64,000 nt of DNA from Calendula officinalis. Its lineage: Eukaryota; Streptophyta; Magnoliopsida; Asterales; Asteraceae. Position numbers and translations under genes: made by a program. The notes under the pieces are model-generated. The model was not told the origin of the DNA. It was given only the letters and a program-made list of their open reading frames with translations, and made no database searches. This document shows positions 47,101 through 57,457 of this stretch, piece after piece. Every line of letters starts with the position of its first letter. Position 1 is the first letter of the stretch. The stretch is taken from assembly GCA_963853835.1 (NCBI GenBank), contig OY970820.1, forward strand, positions 43,064,907-43,128,906. The letters are read 5' to 3'.

Positions 47101-50100
47101 GCACTTGTAATGCAATTGTTGAACGTCACCTACCTATTGGATCTATCATCTCTAGCAGATCAACTGATGCGATGATAGAAGCTCAATGGGATCTTAGCTT
47201 TTAATTAAAATTAATTGGGTAGTTAATTTATTAAAAGAAATTATTAAAAATACTAATTAATGAACTTTGTAATTTTGTAGATGACTTCAAACAATCAAAC
47301 CCTAACACATACCACCATTCGTTCCGTTCTCGAAAAAGAGAAACTTGATGGAACGAACTTTGTGGACTGGTCTCGTAACCTAAGGATTGTCCTTAGGGCC
47401 GAGCATAAGTACCACCATTTGGAGGAGGCGCTGCCCCCTGCCCCTGCTGCTACCGCCACTGCTGCTGTTCGTACAGCCTATACCAAAAGGTTTAACGAAC
47501 AACAGGAAGTCGCCGCGCTTATGCTAGTGAGCATGATTCCCGATATTCAAAAGAATCTCGTGGACCTCACTGCATTTGATATGATGCGTGAACTAACGAC
47601 CATGTATCAAAAGCAAGCCGAGCAGGAACTCTTTGACACTGTCAAAGCCTTCCACGCTTGTAAGCAGGAGGAGGGACAGTCTGTTAGCTCTTATCTCTTG
47701 AAGATGAAGAGCTACTTAGACCAAATGGAGAGGCTTGGTTACGCTATGCCGCACATCCTTGGGATTAGCTTGATTCTAACGTCCTTAAACAAGGATTTTG
47801 CACCGTTTGTCATGACTTATCATATGCATAGTATGGGGAAGACATTCGCCGAATTACATGCTATGCTGAAACAAACGGAAGAAAGCCTACCCAAGAAAAC
47901 TCCGGCCCCTACTGTCCTTGCTATAAGGCAAGGAAAGATCCAAAAACCAAAACCGCAAGTAGTTGCAAAGGGCCAAGGCAAGGGAAAGCAAGTTTACAAG
48001 CCCAAGCCAAAGGTTCCCCCACCTACTCGTAAGGAGCATCCCGCTAAGGATCTTGCTTGCCATCACTGCGGTGAACCAGGCCATTGGAGGAGGAATTGTC
48101 CTGCCTACCTGGCAGAGTTGATGAAGAACAAAGCCAACAAGGTTGGCACATCAGGTATCTTCACAATAGAACTATATGCTTTCCCTAAGAAATCATGGGT
48201 ATATGACACTGGTTGTGGAACTCACATTTGTAATACCATGCAGGGTCTAAGGGGAAGTAGAAAGCTAAACCATGGAGCTTTGGACTTGTACGTGGGCAAT
48301 GGCAATCGTGCACCGGTCGAAGCTATAGGAAGCTATGATTTAATCCTTCCTAGTGGTTTAATTATTGTATTAGACAATTGTCACTATGCGCCTAGTATTA
48401 CTAGGGGTATAGTATCGCTTTCTTGTTTGTGGAATAATGGTTTTATTCATACGTTTACGGATTATGGTATTTCAGTTTCAAAGGATAATGTTTTTTACTT
48501 TAATGCTATTCCTCGTGATGGTATCTTTGAGATTGACATGCATAATCGTATCACAAACAGTAGTTCTATTTATACATGTAGCAATAAGAAATCCAAGAAG
48601 AATTTGGATTCTACTTACCTATGGCATTGTCGCCTTTGCCATGTTAACAAGAAACGCGTTTTGAAATTACAAAAGGATGGACTTATAAAATCAGATGATT
48701 CTGAATCATTTGATAAATGTGTTTCTTGCATATCTGGTAAAATGGCGCGCAAGCCTTTCTCCCATGTAGGCGAAAGGGCCAACGATCTACTTGGACTCAT
48801 ACATACTGATGTATGTGGCCCTTTTAGAACTCGAACTAGGGAAGGTGCTACCTATTTCATTACTTTCACTGACGACTTTAGTCGTTATGGTTATGTTTAC
48901 TTGATTAAACATAAACATGAAACCTTTGAAACGTTCAAAGCTTTCCAAAATGAAGTAGAAAATCAACTCGGCAAGAAGATAAAGGCTCTTCGTTCTGATC
49001 GAGGAGGAGAGTACATGAGCCATGAGTTCCAAGATCATCTTAAGAATTGTGGGATTGTCTCACAATTCACTCCCCCTTATACACCACAGCATAATGGTGT
49101 ATCAGAGAGGAGAAATCGCACCTTGCTTGACATGGTTCGATCGATGATGAGTCCTACCACTCTGCCTCTATCTTTTTGGGGTTATGCACTCAAATCGGCT
49201 GCTCGCATACTAAATATGGTTCCCACCAAGAAGGTTGAAAAGACACCATATGAGATATGGCATGGGAAAGTCCCTAACTTGTCTTACTTGAAGGCCTGGG
49301 GTTGTGAGGCTCTCGTGAAACGAGACACGCCAAACAAACTTGAACCCAGAGCTGTCAAGTGCATCTTTATAGGATACCCTGAGGAAACGATGGGTTACTA
49401 TTTCTACTACCCACCTGAGCAAAAGGTAATTATTGCTCGTTATGCTGAGTTTCTTGAGAGCAATCTCATTTCACAAGAAGCAAGTGGGAGTACCATCGAC
49501 TTTGACGAGATTCCAAGCGATGAAGATGCACAACCTATTGTAGAGACTAGCGAACATCAAGATGAGGCTGAACACGAAACTGTTCCTGTTGCACCTCAAA
49601 ATGATGTAATCCCTGTTCGAAGGTCCGCAAGGACACCTCATGCACCTGAACGATATGGTTTCCATGTCGATGCTGAGGAGCTGAGTTTAGGGGATCATAA
49701 TGAACCCCCTAACTATCGAGCTGCATTATCAGATTCTGAATCTGACAAATGGCTTGATGCTATGAACGCGGAAATGCAATCCATGAAAGATAACCAAGTA
49801 TGGACTTTGGTTGATCTTCCTCCTAACAGTAAGACTGTTGGTAGCAAGTGGCTCTTCAAGAAGAAGACCGACATGGATGGCAATGTACACACCTATAAAG
49901 CTCGATTGGTAGCAAAAGGTTATACTCAAACCTACGGGATTGACTATGATGAAACCTTCTCGCCTGTTGCCGACGTTAGAGCTATTAGGATTGTCATAGC
50001 CATAGCAGCGTACTATGACTATGAGATTTGGCAAATGGATGTTAAAACTGCTTTCTTAAATGGACATCTTGATGAAGATGTTTATATGGTTCAACCTGAG

Positions 50101-53100
50101 GGTTTTGTTAATCCAAAACACCCAAAGAAAGTATGTAAGCTTCAAAGGTCCATTTATGGACTAAAGCAAGCATCCAGAAGTTGGAACAAAAGATTCGATG
50201 AGGAAGTCAAATCGTTTGGCTTTACTCAGAATCCCGACGAGCCATGTGTATATGTAAGAGCTAGTGGGAGCATTGTCGTCTTTCTAATCCTATATGTCGA
50301 TGACATACTACTCATAGGAAATAACATTCCAATGCTACAAGATGTAAAATCCTGGCTTGGGAAGTGCTTCGCTATGAAGGATCTTGGGGAAGCGGCATAT
50401 ATACTTGGTATAAAGATCTATCGAGATCGATCAAAGCGGTTAATCGGACTAAGTCAAAGTGCGTACATTGATAAGATTCTAAAACGGTTTAGAATGGATG
50501 CTTCCAAACGTGGAAGTCTCCCTATGCAACACAATGTACACTTGAGTAAGACTCAAGGACCGTCCTCACCTGATGAGATGAAACGTATGCGTGATGTCCC
50601 CTATGCCTCGGCAGTAGGATCTATCATGTATGCTGTGCGGTGCACAAGACCTGATGTAGCGTTCTCTCAGAACCTTACAAGCCGATATCAACAGAATCCA
50701 GGTGAGAGTCACTGGACTGCTGTTAAGAACATACTGAAGTATCTTAGGAATACTAAAGATATGTTTCTTGTTTATGGTGGTGAAAGTCAAGATGAACTGA
50801 GCGTCACTTGTTATTCTGATGCTAGTTTTGAGACTGATAGAGATGATTCCAAATCTCAAACGGGGTATGTTTTCGTTTTGAACGGAGGCGCTGTTGATTG
50901 GAAAAGTGCAAAGCAGAGCACTATCGCTATGTCTTCTACAGAAGCTGAATACATTGCAACTACTGAAGCTGCAATGGAAGCTGTTTGGATGAGGAAATTC
51001 ATTTCTGGGCTTGGTGTTGTCCCCAGTAATGAAAAACCTATGGATATGTTCTGTGATAACACAGGTGCTATCATCATTGCCAACGAACCTGGTGTTCAGA
51101 AAGGTGCCAGACATTATCGGAGGAAGCTTCACTACATTAGAGATGCGATCCTAATGGGAGATGTACGCTTGCTCAAAGTTCATACAGATGACAACTTAGC
51201 TGATCCCTTCACGAAGCCAATGTCATGTACCAAACATATTGAACATGCTAGAAGCATTGGACTTCGACCAGCTAATAGTTTCATGTAATCTGTTTTAGTA
51301 TTTGGATAATGGAACATTGAGCAGTTTTTATTGGAATAAATTGATATATTTGATATGATCGTTTTTATATGAATATCTACTGTGTTCTATATTTGCATGT
51401 TTATATCCATGAATATTTACTGCGTTTTATATTCTAAATTGTCCATTGTCATAATTAATAATATGGGAATATTATTAAGACAAATCTGAGGGCATTGATG
51501 ACATTATCTTAGTATGACTAAGGATGATGAAATCAAACTCACATGTTGTCCATAATGATGCACAATTGGACTGACCCAACCTATGAGAAATCACTTCATG
51601 GATTTATGTCACAAGTGAATCTCACAAAGGCTTTGTCACTTATCCTCTGACTTGAGATGCAAGTTGGTTTGTGTATGTAGAGGGGCAAACTTTGATATGG
51701 TTAAACGTTGACCTGAACAAGGCTGCTATAACAACCATTATCGGGTTTGTCATTAAGCATATGACAGACACGTGCAGTCAATAAAGAATTTGTTCCTCCA
51801 CACATGTGGATTAGATACTACTGGGCCCCTCGATGATTTGAATAGATGTATGTGTGGCCACACCCAAAAGGTAATCAAGATGAATCTTGATTGGTTTTGG
51901 TAATCTACTTCAATATATAGATCGAGAAACAGAATCGTTGAAATTTTAGATTGACATTTATCCTTGTCTAAAATTCAACATAGTATCAGTAACAAAAGGA
52001 TAACTGCTTGAAAAACCTTGAACAAAGATTTTATGAAACTCCTCATGTACTTCTAGGGGCATTGGCGGGTTGCTAGACTCTAACCTTTGCTTGTATAACT
52101 ACTTGATGTTATCACGTGCGCAAGTGGGAGCTGTTGGAATATGCTTCACATGTATAACATATAGTTATATGGCTAGTTGTTTGTGAGCCTAAAGGGTCAC
52201 ACACTTAAACACTAAACACCATTATATAATTAGTGTAATTAGTGTAATTACATTAATTATTAATATATATAAGCTATGAGCTTGTCTATCATAAGTTTAA
52301 TATTAAAAGTTAATATTGAAACTTTCTTGTGGGCAAACTAGAAGAAACAAAAGATAGGGACTTGTGGGCAAATAAGACTAATGATTTATGGAAATCATTA
52401 AAGGATTGTAATGGCACCATTAAGAGATATAATGGTCCATAAACTCCTTTCTTTGACCACACTTGGCCGTCCCCTCTCACACACACTTTGAAGGTGTTTT
52501 GTTTTCTCTCTTTTGCTCTCAAGACTCTAGGACTAGCATCCATTACATTGGTGTTCTTGGAAGTGTTGTGTGGACTTGCTTTAGAGGTATTCCCCATTGG
52601 AATCCTTGGTTTCGGTTGCTCACAATATCCATCCGAATTCATCATTGATCAAAGGCAACTAGGGTATGATTCTTATACCATTCTCTTTGATTTTTCTTTT
52701 AGTTTAATTGTATGATTGATATCAAGATCCTTTCATGGTGATAAATACTTTCCGCTGCGTTTTGTTAATTGTTTTAACCGAAAATCACCATTAGCACACA
52801 GAACACACAGTTTGACTAGTCAAAATTGATGTATGATTGAATATAAATTTTTAAAATACTTGTATAATTGGTACTGCAGTATGCAATTTTGCAGCTTGTA
52901 TCTGGTACAATCTGATAACATATACAAAAACATAGACAAAACAAACATTGTGACTGGTCAACATTGATGTATGATTGAATTTATATGTCTGAAATAAATG
53001 CATAATTAGAACAGATTTCTTCAGATCTTATTCATGATGTTATGATTGCAGCTTGCATTTGGTACAGTCTGATAACACATACAAAAACATAGACAAAACA

Positions 53101-55712
53101 GACATTGTGACTAGTCAAAATTGATGCATGATTGAATTTATTTGTTTGAAATAAATGCATAATTGGTGCAGATCTTATTGATGATGTTGTGATTGCAGCT
53201 TGCATTTGGTACAATGTGACAACACACACATTCATGATATGTCAATCTATGGAGATTTCAATACTCCAAACAACGATGGAATAGACATAGATGATTCAAA
53301 CAACACCGTTATCACAAGATGCAATATCAACACAGGAGATGATGCCATCTGTCCAAAAACGTATGATGGCCCACTTTACAATCTAACGGCTACAAATTCT
53401 TGGATTCGGACTAAATCTTCGGCTATCAAACTCGGTAGTGCTAGTTGGTTTGAATTCAAAGGTCTTCTTTTTGATAATATCACAATAGTAGACTCTCATA
53501 GAGGGCTTGGAATGCAAATTCGCGATGGAGGTATGAATCTCACAACTCATTTTAAAAGATTAATGAAATTCCAGTAAGGTATACTTTTGCACACACTTTT
53601 ACCGGTTTCATTGATAAGGTCAGTGTTTTAAAAACCGGTTTTTGCATTGAACCAGTAAGTGACTTGTATACAGTCGAAACCGGTTGGACCGGGTGAGCAG
53701 ACCGGTTGAACTGGATGATAATATTGAGTATTTATTACAATAAATATGTAATTTATGTACCAATGTCAAAAAACTAGAAAAATACAAAATAAATAGGGTA
53801 AATGTCAGAAATTGTCCCTGTGTTCTTGGGTTTTCTGGCTTTTTGTCCCTAAACTTTTTTTTTCAAATTTTTTGTCCCCGTACTCTTTAAAATTCTGGTT
53901 TATCGTCCTTCCGTCCAAATTTGGCTGTTAACTAACGGAATATGCAAAACATGTGAGGGTATTTTAGTCATTCTCCCATATTTTTCTGTGTTCTTGATCC
54001 CAACATTCTTTTCTAACCCTAACTTTCATCTCCTATCTCTTCTTTCATGATTCTTCATCCCAAAAGTCTTCATCTGTAAACGCAATTTAGATCACAAAAA
54101 TGTTGCACCAGGTTTGGTTCACAAAGAGCTTCACGAAGAAACCTCCAACATCTTAAAATCGGACCATACCTCCGGCGAGTTCTTCACCTCCGCCGCTCTT
54201 CACATCCGTCCAGAGAGAGCCGCCACTCGATCTTTCTTTCACTTGTGAAATCGTTTTAGATCTGTTATCATCTCAGTTCGATCTCGGTCCGATCTGAAGA
54301 TGAAGATCTCAGTCCGATCTAAAGATGGAGATCTCAGTCGTTTTGATTCAACGATTTAACAGTTTGGGGACACTTTCTCTCAGAAATTTCGTCGAACACC
54401 TTGGAGGCATGATCAAACATGCCTGATTTCCCATACAAAGAAATCAACCTAACAGCAAACCCTTCTTTGGAAATCGCATGGTATTGTTTCTGGTCTTCGA
54501 GGATTTCTTCAATCCATTTGAATTTCTTGGCGGATGCGAGACGCCGGACGGTGTTGCTGTATACGTTAGCTTGTTTACAGAATAAATGTGATTCGGACAA
54601 CTTTTTGAATTTCTGCACTACCCTTTTGAGATTGCGTTCTTTGTAGAGGTCATCGTATACTGATGTCACTGGTGATTTGGGGTAATTTCAAGAAAGGAGG
54701 GAGGAGGGGTAATTTGGGAAAAATGACAAAAGTATCGTCAGTTAACAACCAAATTTGGACGGAAGGACAATAAACCAGAATATTAAAGAGTACAGGAACA
54801 AAAATTTTGAAAAAAAAAAAAGTTTACGGACAAAAACCCAGAAACCCAAGATCACATTGACAATTTCTGACATTTACCCAAATAAATATCATACCATAAA
54901 GAATTAAAAAGAACCCCAAAACCTATTTTCAACTAAATTTACTACTTTTAGATTCCAAACCTATATAACAAATTCATACTTTTATTTTATTTACCTAATT
55001 TATAAAGAAAATCCGATTTTTTTTTTTCGGTTCAACCGCATTTTATGTCAAATCGACCAGTTTCGACCAAGTTACAACTAGCTATCTTACCGGATCATTG
55101 CGACCGATGAATGTAGGTTGTTGACTTGTAACTTATATTTTATAGGAAACCTATACATACATATTTCCGATCATACATACCCATTTAAGTGCTTCCTAAC
55201 TCGGTTTACATCCTTGTTTTTCAGGAAATGTAAGTGACATAACATTTTCAAACATAAATATAACCACAAGATATTATGACCCATCATGGTGGGGTCGGGC
55301 CGAGCCAATCTACATAACAACATGCCCACGAGACAACACTTCTAAAACGGGCTCAATTTCAAATCTCTATTTTGTCAACGTCACCGCCACATCAGAAAAC
55401 GGGATCTTTTTATCGGGGTCTACAAATGGCGGTTTGAGTAATTTAAAGTTCTCAAATGTGAACCTTAGCTACAAAAGATGGACGAGTTATGATGATGGGT
55501 TGGTCGATTATAGGCCGGGTTGTCAAGGATTGGTTAACCGTAGCTCGGCAGGGATCATAATGGAACATATTGATGATTTGGAGGTTGAAAATGTAAATAT
55601 GAGATGGTTTGGTGACCGTGTGAGAAAATGGAATAATCCTTTGGATTTTAGTCCCTCGAATGTGGATAATATTTCTTTACTGAATTTCTACTCGAAGTCG
55701 TATGGAGAATGA
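44180..55712 (+). CDS. GH28 polygalacturonase-like protein, split by transposons in both introns
   Basis: Three exons, 44180-44790, 53199-53530 and 55225-55712, sum to 1,431 bp with matching phases and give 476 residues. I chose the ATG at 44180 because it starts a signal peptide (MRISHHSPSILLYTLMLIIC). A GATGDGVHYDTESIQFAIDA block is the usual start of the beta-helix fold. The GH28 centre is TPNNDGID (Asp230), TGDDAI (Asp251, Asp252) and HRGLG (His304); canonical NTD is NND and GHG is HRGLG, the variant of the subfamily with At3g57790 as I recall. The product should be secreted and act on pectin; exact substrate unknown. Intron 1 (8.4 kb) holds Copia C; intron 2 (1.7 kb) holds a repeat and a Pack-MULE. 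Coding sequence is unbroken. Confidence 0.88.
44865..45526 (+). repeat. Copia C 5' LTR (662 bp)
   Basis: Opens TGTTGGAATATGCTTC and closes AAAATCACCATTA. It contains the TAAAGGGTCACAC box at 44923-44935. Predicted small peptides on either strand recur identically in the other LTR, as expected for a duplicated LTR, and are not genes. Confidence 0.95.
45528..45540 (+). other. Copia C primer-binding-like site
   Basis: TGGTATCACGAGT starts two bases after the LTR. It matches the first eight bases of the usual tRNA-Met complement (TGGTATCA) and then diverges, so the primer tRNA is uncertain. Confidence 0.6.
45541..47280 (+). other. Copia C untranslated leader
   Basis: About 1.7 kb including T-rich stretches. 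A frame at 46061-46558 lacks an ATG start and any domain. Two related phrases (TGAGACCTAGATC and TGAGACCTTGACTC, 46958-47020) parallel the paired CGGGACTCCCG blocks of Copia A and B. Two ATCATCGATGA/ATCATTGATGA words lie at 46625-46660. Confidence 0.5.
47281..51288 (+). CDS. Copia C gag-pol polyprotein, full length
   Basis: One open frame of 1,335 codons. Gag is N-terminal with a CCHC knuckle CHHCGEPGHWRRNC (260-273). The aspartic protease has DTG at 309-311. Integrase has the HHCC zinc region, then a catalytic triad at about Asp510, Asp573 and Glu609, the last two separated by 35 residues as in active integrases. Reverse transcriptase has MDVKTAFLNG and YVDD at 1005-1008. RNase H has DASF, STEAEYIA and CDNTGA, and the protein ends near the usual LADPFTKP motif. 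One oddity is Cys in place of Gly in the integrase WHCRLCH motif. No frameshift or stop, so the enzyme set looks complete. The group resembles Angela/Tork-type Copia. Confidence 0.96.
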   Translation: MTSNNQTLTHTTIRSVLEKEKLDGTNFVDWSRNLRIVLRAEHKYHHLEEALPPAPAATATAAVRTAYTKRFNEQQEVAALMLVSMIPDIQKNLVDLTAFDMMRELTTMYQKQAEQELFDTVKAFHACKQEEGQSVSSYLLKMKSYLDQMERLGYAMPHILGISLILTSLNKDFAPFVMTYHMHSMGKTFAELHAMLKQTEESLPKKTPAPTVLAIRQGKIQKPKPQVVAKGQGKGKQVYKPKPKVPPPTRKEHPAKDLACHHCGEPGHWRRNCPAYLAELMKNKANKVGTSGIFTIELYAFPKKSWVYDTGCGTHICNTMQGLRGSRKLNHGALDLYVGNGNRAPVEAIGSYDLILPSGLIIVLDNCHYAPSITRGIVSLSCLWNNGFIHTFTDYGISVSKDNVFYFNAIPRDGIFEIDMHNRITNSSSIYTCSNKKSKKNLDSTYLWHCRLCHVNKKRVLKLQKDGLIKSDDSESFDKCVSCISGKMARKPFSHVGERANDLLGLIHTDVCGPFRTRTREGATYFITFTDDFSRYGYVYLIKHKHETFETFKAFQNEVENQLGKKIKALRSDRGGEYMSHEFQDHLKNCGIVSQFTPPYTPQHNGVSERRNRTLLDMVRSMMSPTTLPLSFWGYALKSAARILNMVPTKKVEKTPYEIWHGKVPNLSYLKAWGCEALVKRDTPNKLEPRAVKCIFIGYPEETMGYYFYYPPEQKVIIARYAEFLESNLISQEASGSTIDFDEIPSDEDAQPIVETSEHQDEAEHETVPVAPQNDVIPVRRSARTPHAPERYGFHVDAEELSLGDHNEPPNYRAALSDSESDKWLDAMNAEMQSMKDNQVWTLVDLPPNSKTVGSKWLFKKKTDMDGNVHTYKARLVAKGYTQTYGIDYDETFSPVADVRAIRIVIAIAAYYDYEIWQMDVKTAFLNGHLDEDVYMVQPEGFVNPKHPKKVCKLQRSIYGLKQASRSWNKRFDEEVKSFGFTQNPDEPCVYVRASGSIVVFLILYVDDILLIGNNIPMLQDVKSWLGKCFAMKDLGEAAYILGIKIYRDRSKRLIGLSQSAYIDKILKRFRMDASKRGSLPMQHNVHLSKTQGPSSPDEMKRMRDVPYASAVGSIMYAVRCTRPDVAFSQNLTSRYQQNPGESHWTAVKNILKYLRNTKDMFLVYGGESQDELSVTCYSDASFETDRDDSKSQTGYVFVLNGGAVDWKSAKQSTIAMSSTEAEYIATTEAAMEAVWMRKFISGLGVVPSNEKPMDMFCDNTGAIIIANEPGVQKGARHYRRKLHYIRDAILMGDVRLLKVHTDDNLADPFTKPMSCTKHIEHARSIGLRPANSFM
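51289..52131 (+). other. Copia C 3' untranslated region and polypurine tract
   Basis: About 840 bp between the pol stop and the 3' LTR with no ORF. It ends in the purine tract CAAGTGGGAGC (52121-52131), the same word used by Copia A and B. Confidence 0.8.
52132..52793 (+). repeat. Copia C 3' LTR (662 bp)
   Basis: Same length and, on direct reading, the same bases as the 5' LTR, followed by the TSD GCACA. Confidence 0.95.
52799..53225 (+). repeat. Triplicated intron-exon junction in the polygalacturonase-like gene
   Basis: Three tandem units of about 147-157 bp each contain a stretch with TTGATG(T/C)ATGATTGAAT, and end in an acceptor plus the first bases of exon 2: TTTTGCAGCTTGTATCTGG (AG at 52893), GATTGCAGCTTGCATTTGG (AG at 53050) and the true GATTGCAGCTTGCATTTGG (AG at 53197). 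The two upstream copies are decoy acceptors followed by ~25 bp of diverged exon 2 sequence. Confidence 0.85.
53796..54879. mobile_element. Pack-MULE with captured PPR gene fragment
   Basis: The ends are GGGTAAATGTCAGAAATTGTC and its inverted copy; arms stay similar for roughly 150 bp (TTGTCCCTAAAC, GTCCTTCCGTCC, AAATTTGG). AAATAAATA is duplicated exactly at 53787-53795 and 54880-54888, the 9-bp duplication of Mutator-like elements. The interior holds part of a PPR gene and no transposase. Confidence 0.92.
54334..54669 (-). pseudogene. PPR gene fragment inside the Pack-MULE
   Basis: The minus-strand frame reads SVYDDLYKERNLKRVVQKF, then VYSNTVRRLASAKKFKWIEE, and a PPR repeat (KEGFAVRLISLYGKSGMFD HASKVFDEI). 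It matches, as I recall, mitochondrial-type PPR proteins of the At1g55890/At3g13160 group. It has no ATG of its own, ends after one repeat and is flanked by MULE arms, so it is a captured piece, not a gene. A fusion transcript from the polygalacturonase intron is conceivable but unsupported. Confidence 0.75.
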
Positions 55713-56039
55713 ACACGATGAAATATTTGTTTTTTATTTATTTCACGAAAATTTTATTGTGGTGTTGTAAAGGGAATAATACGTCTTCAATATTCAAAAC
55801 CCTTGTCATTTATCCATTATGACATACAAAACAACGATATTTAGTTCCGTTAAAAGCGGAGAAATGAAGGAGGTGAAACGTATACGTTTATACGATATTT
55901 AATTCACAAAATATTTCCGTCGAAAGAACGTTTATACGATATTTAATTCACAAAAGATTTCCGTCAAAAGTACGTGGCATGAAAACATGTGTGCTGTCAT
56001 TTGTAAAATCAAAAAAAAAAGAAAAGAAGATTTTAATAG
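55713..56039 (+). other. 3' UTR and downstream DNA of the polygalacturonase-like gene
   Basis: Contains a direct repeat with ACGTTTATACGATATTTAATTC (near 55880 and 55928) and no further ORF. Confidence 0.45.
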
Positions 56040-56464
56040 ATTTTTTTCCAGAAATAGGCTTCTTTTGGCCTGGGTTTTCATAAATAGGCTTCTTTTTTTC
56101 GCTTTTCAAAAATAGGCTTTCTGGAGTCCTGGAGGTCGGCTTCCACCTTAAAACCGGACTCCCCGAGACCGGCTTTGGGGTGTCTGACATTTTCCCTGAC
56201 ACAAGACCTCCCCGAAGCCGGCTTCCATTAATGGAAGCCTTGGCCAAAAATGGCCTCTCGAGGCCGGCTTTTGCTTTAAGAGATACCAAATTAATTTTTT
56301 TTTAAATAAAAATGAGTGCACAGAAATTAAAATATTGAGAGCCCCTCTCCCACCGCACAGTCCCCACCACCCTCTCTTCATGCGTGTGTTCACTCTACAT
56401 GTATTTATTTTATTTTATTTTTCATTTACTTTCTTTTAGAGTAAAAGAGTTTTTATATCTCTTA

Positions 56465-57457
56465 GAGCGTCTGGTATGGTGGCGAAGGGTGGTGGGCGCC
56501 GGACGCCACGTCGGCTCGCCGGACGCGCCACCATACCGCTCGTTACGTGAGCGGTGGGTTTCGTGAGATGTTCGACGGAAGCAGCGGACGAATGGGATTG
56601 CGACACGTGGACTAGTCGTTGGCAACGGCTAGTTTCCAGATTTTTAATTTTTTTTTTATTTTTTTTAAATAAAACCTATTATAAATAACCCATTTAACCA
56701 TTACCTTTTTTCACACCATTTCTTACACTTTCACTCTCTAAAACTCTCTACATTTTCTTACCCTTTCACTCTCAAGAACTCTCCAAAATGTCTCAACCAC
56801 CACACCCCGATTTCGCTCTCCGATAACGAAGAACTTTTTGGGGAAGATACGAGACCACGTCCAGCGGGAAAGTCTCGTAAGGCAAAAAAAAAGTAGGTCG
56901 GAAAGTTCATCCGGCGCTAACACCGTCGGAAGTGCCGCACCGCCGGACCTTGGCGAGGCTATGATGGCCGAGTTTAGGCGGAAAAGTGAAGCCGCTCAAT
57001 CGGCTTACGAAAGGTCAAAGGCGCGGGATGACGTTTTCGTGCGTTTGGAGGAATTGCGATTCCTAAGCACTAACACCCAAGATTTGGGGCGCCAAGATAA
57101 GGCGAGAATCGTCAAAGAAAAAAAGGCGATCCGCGAAAAATACCCCGTCGACGAAGATGAACTTGACGTGGACGATGACGACGAGTAGTTATTTTTTCAG
57201 TAATTTTTTTTTATTTTCGGTATTTTTTTTATTTTTTAGGTATTTTTATTTTGTATTGTGTAATATTTATTTTAATGAAGTATTATGTTTTTTTAAAAAA
57301 AAAAAGAAAAAAGAAAAAAATGGTGGTGGGGCCCAAATGGCTTAAGTGATGGTAGAGGGGGTATTTGGGGGTTTTGAATGTGGAATGTGGAATGGTGATG
57401 TGGCGCATAGGTGGCGCAGAGGTGGCGAAGTGGCTTAAGCCACCACACTCCTTATTC
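56465..57457 (+). mobile_element. Non-autonomous PIF/Harbinger-like element (TSD TTA)
   Basis: It is inserted in the left foldback arm between TTA copies at 56462-56464 and 57458-57460; the right arm (59455-59485) preserves the uninterrupted site. Ends GAGCGTCTGGTATGGTGGC and (inverted) GAATAAGGAGTGTGGTGGC share the TGGTGGC core. The interior has a CT-rich leader and an ORF1 remnant; no DDE transposase is present. Confidence 0.85.
56788..57188 (+). pseudogene. Harbinger ORF1 (MYB/SANT-like) remnant
   Basis: The ATG at 56788 starts MSQPP and hits a stop after 12 codons. The homology continues in another frame (DNEELFGEDTRPRPAGKSRK) and then in the frame open to 57188. That frame includes the ORF1 C-terminal block (FLSTNTQDLGRQDKARIVKE, then KKAIREKY) and an acidic tail. 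The SANT domain itself is missing, so this is a deleted, frameshifted copy of the DNA-binding partner protein used by Harbinger transposase. Confidence 0.65.

Larger units (their letters stand above)
44865..52793 (+). mobile_element. Copia element C, apparently intact and young
   Basis: 7,929 bp. Both LTRs are 662 bp and look identical on reading. GCACA flanks the element at 44860-44864 and 52794-52798. A primer-site-like sequence, one long gag-pol frame and a polypurine tract are in the expected order. It lies in the same orientation as the host gene, 74 bp after exon 1. Ends are TG...TA rather than TG...CA. All features expected of an autonomous element are present; whether it moves is not known. 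Confidence 0.95.
53621..55110 (+). mobile_element. Old CCGGTT-rich repeat in intron 2, split by a Pack-MULE
   Basis: It starts CAGTGTTTTAAAAACCGG, a hAT-like end, and ends in CGGTTCAACCG-type sequence near 55030-55110. Internal wording matches the repeat at 26680-27075. The insertion at 53796-54879 splits it. No right terminus or TSD is clear, so classification is tentative. Confidence 0.4.
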
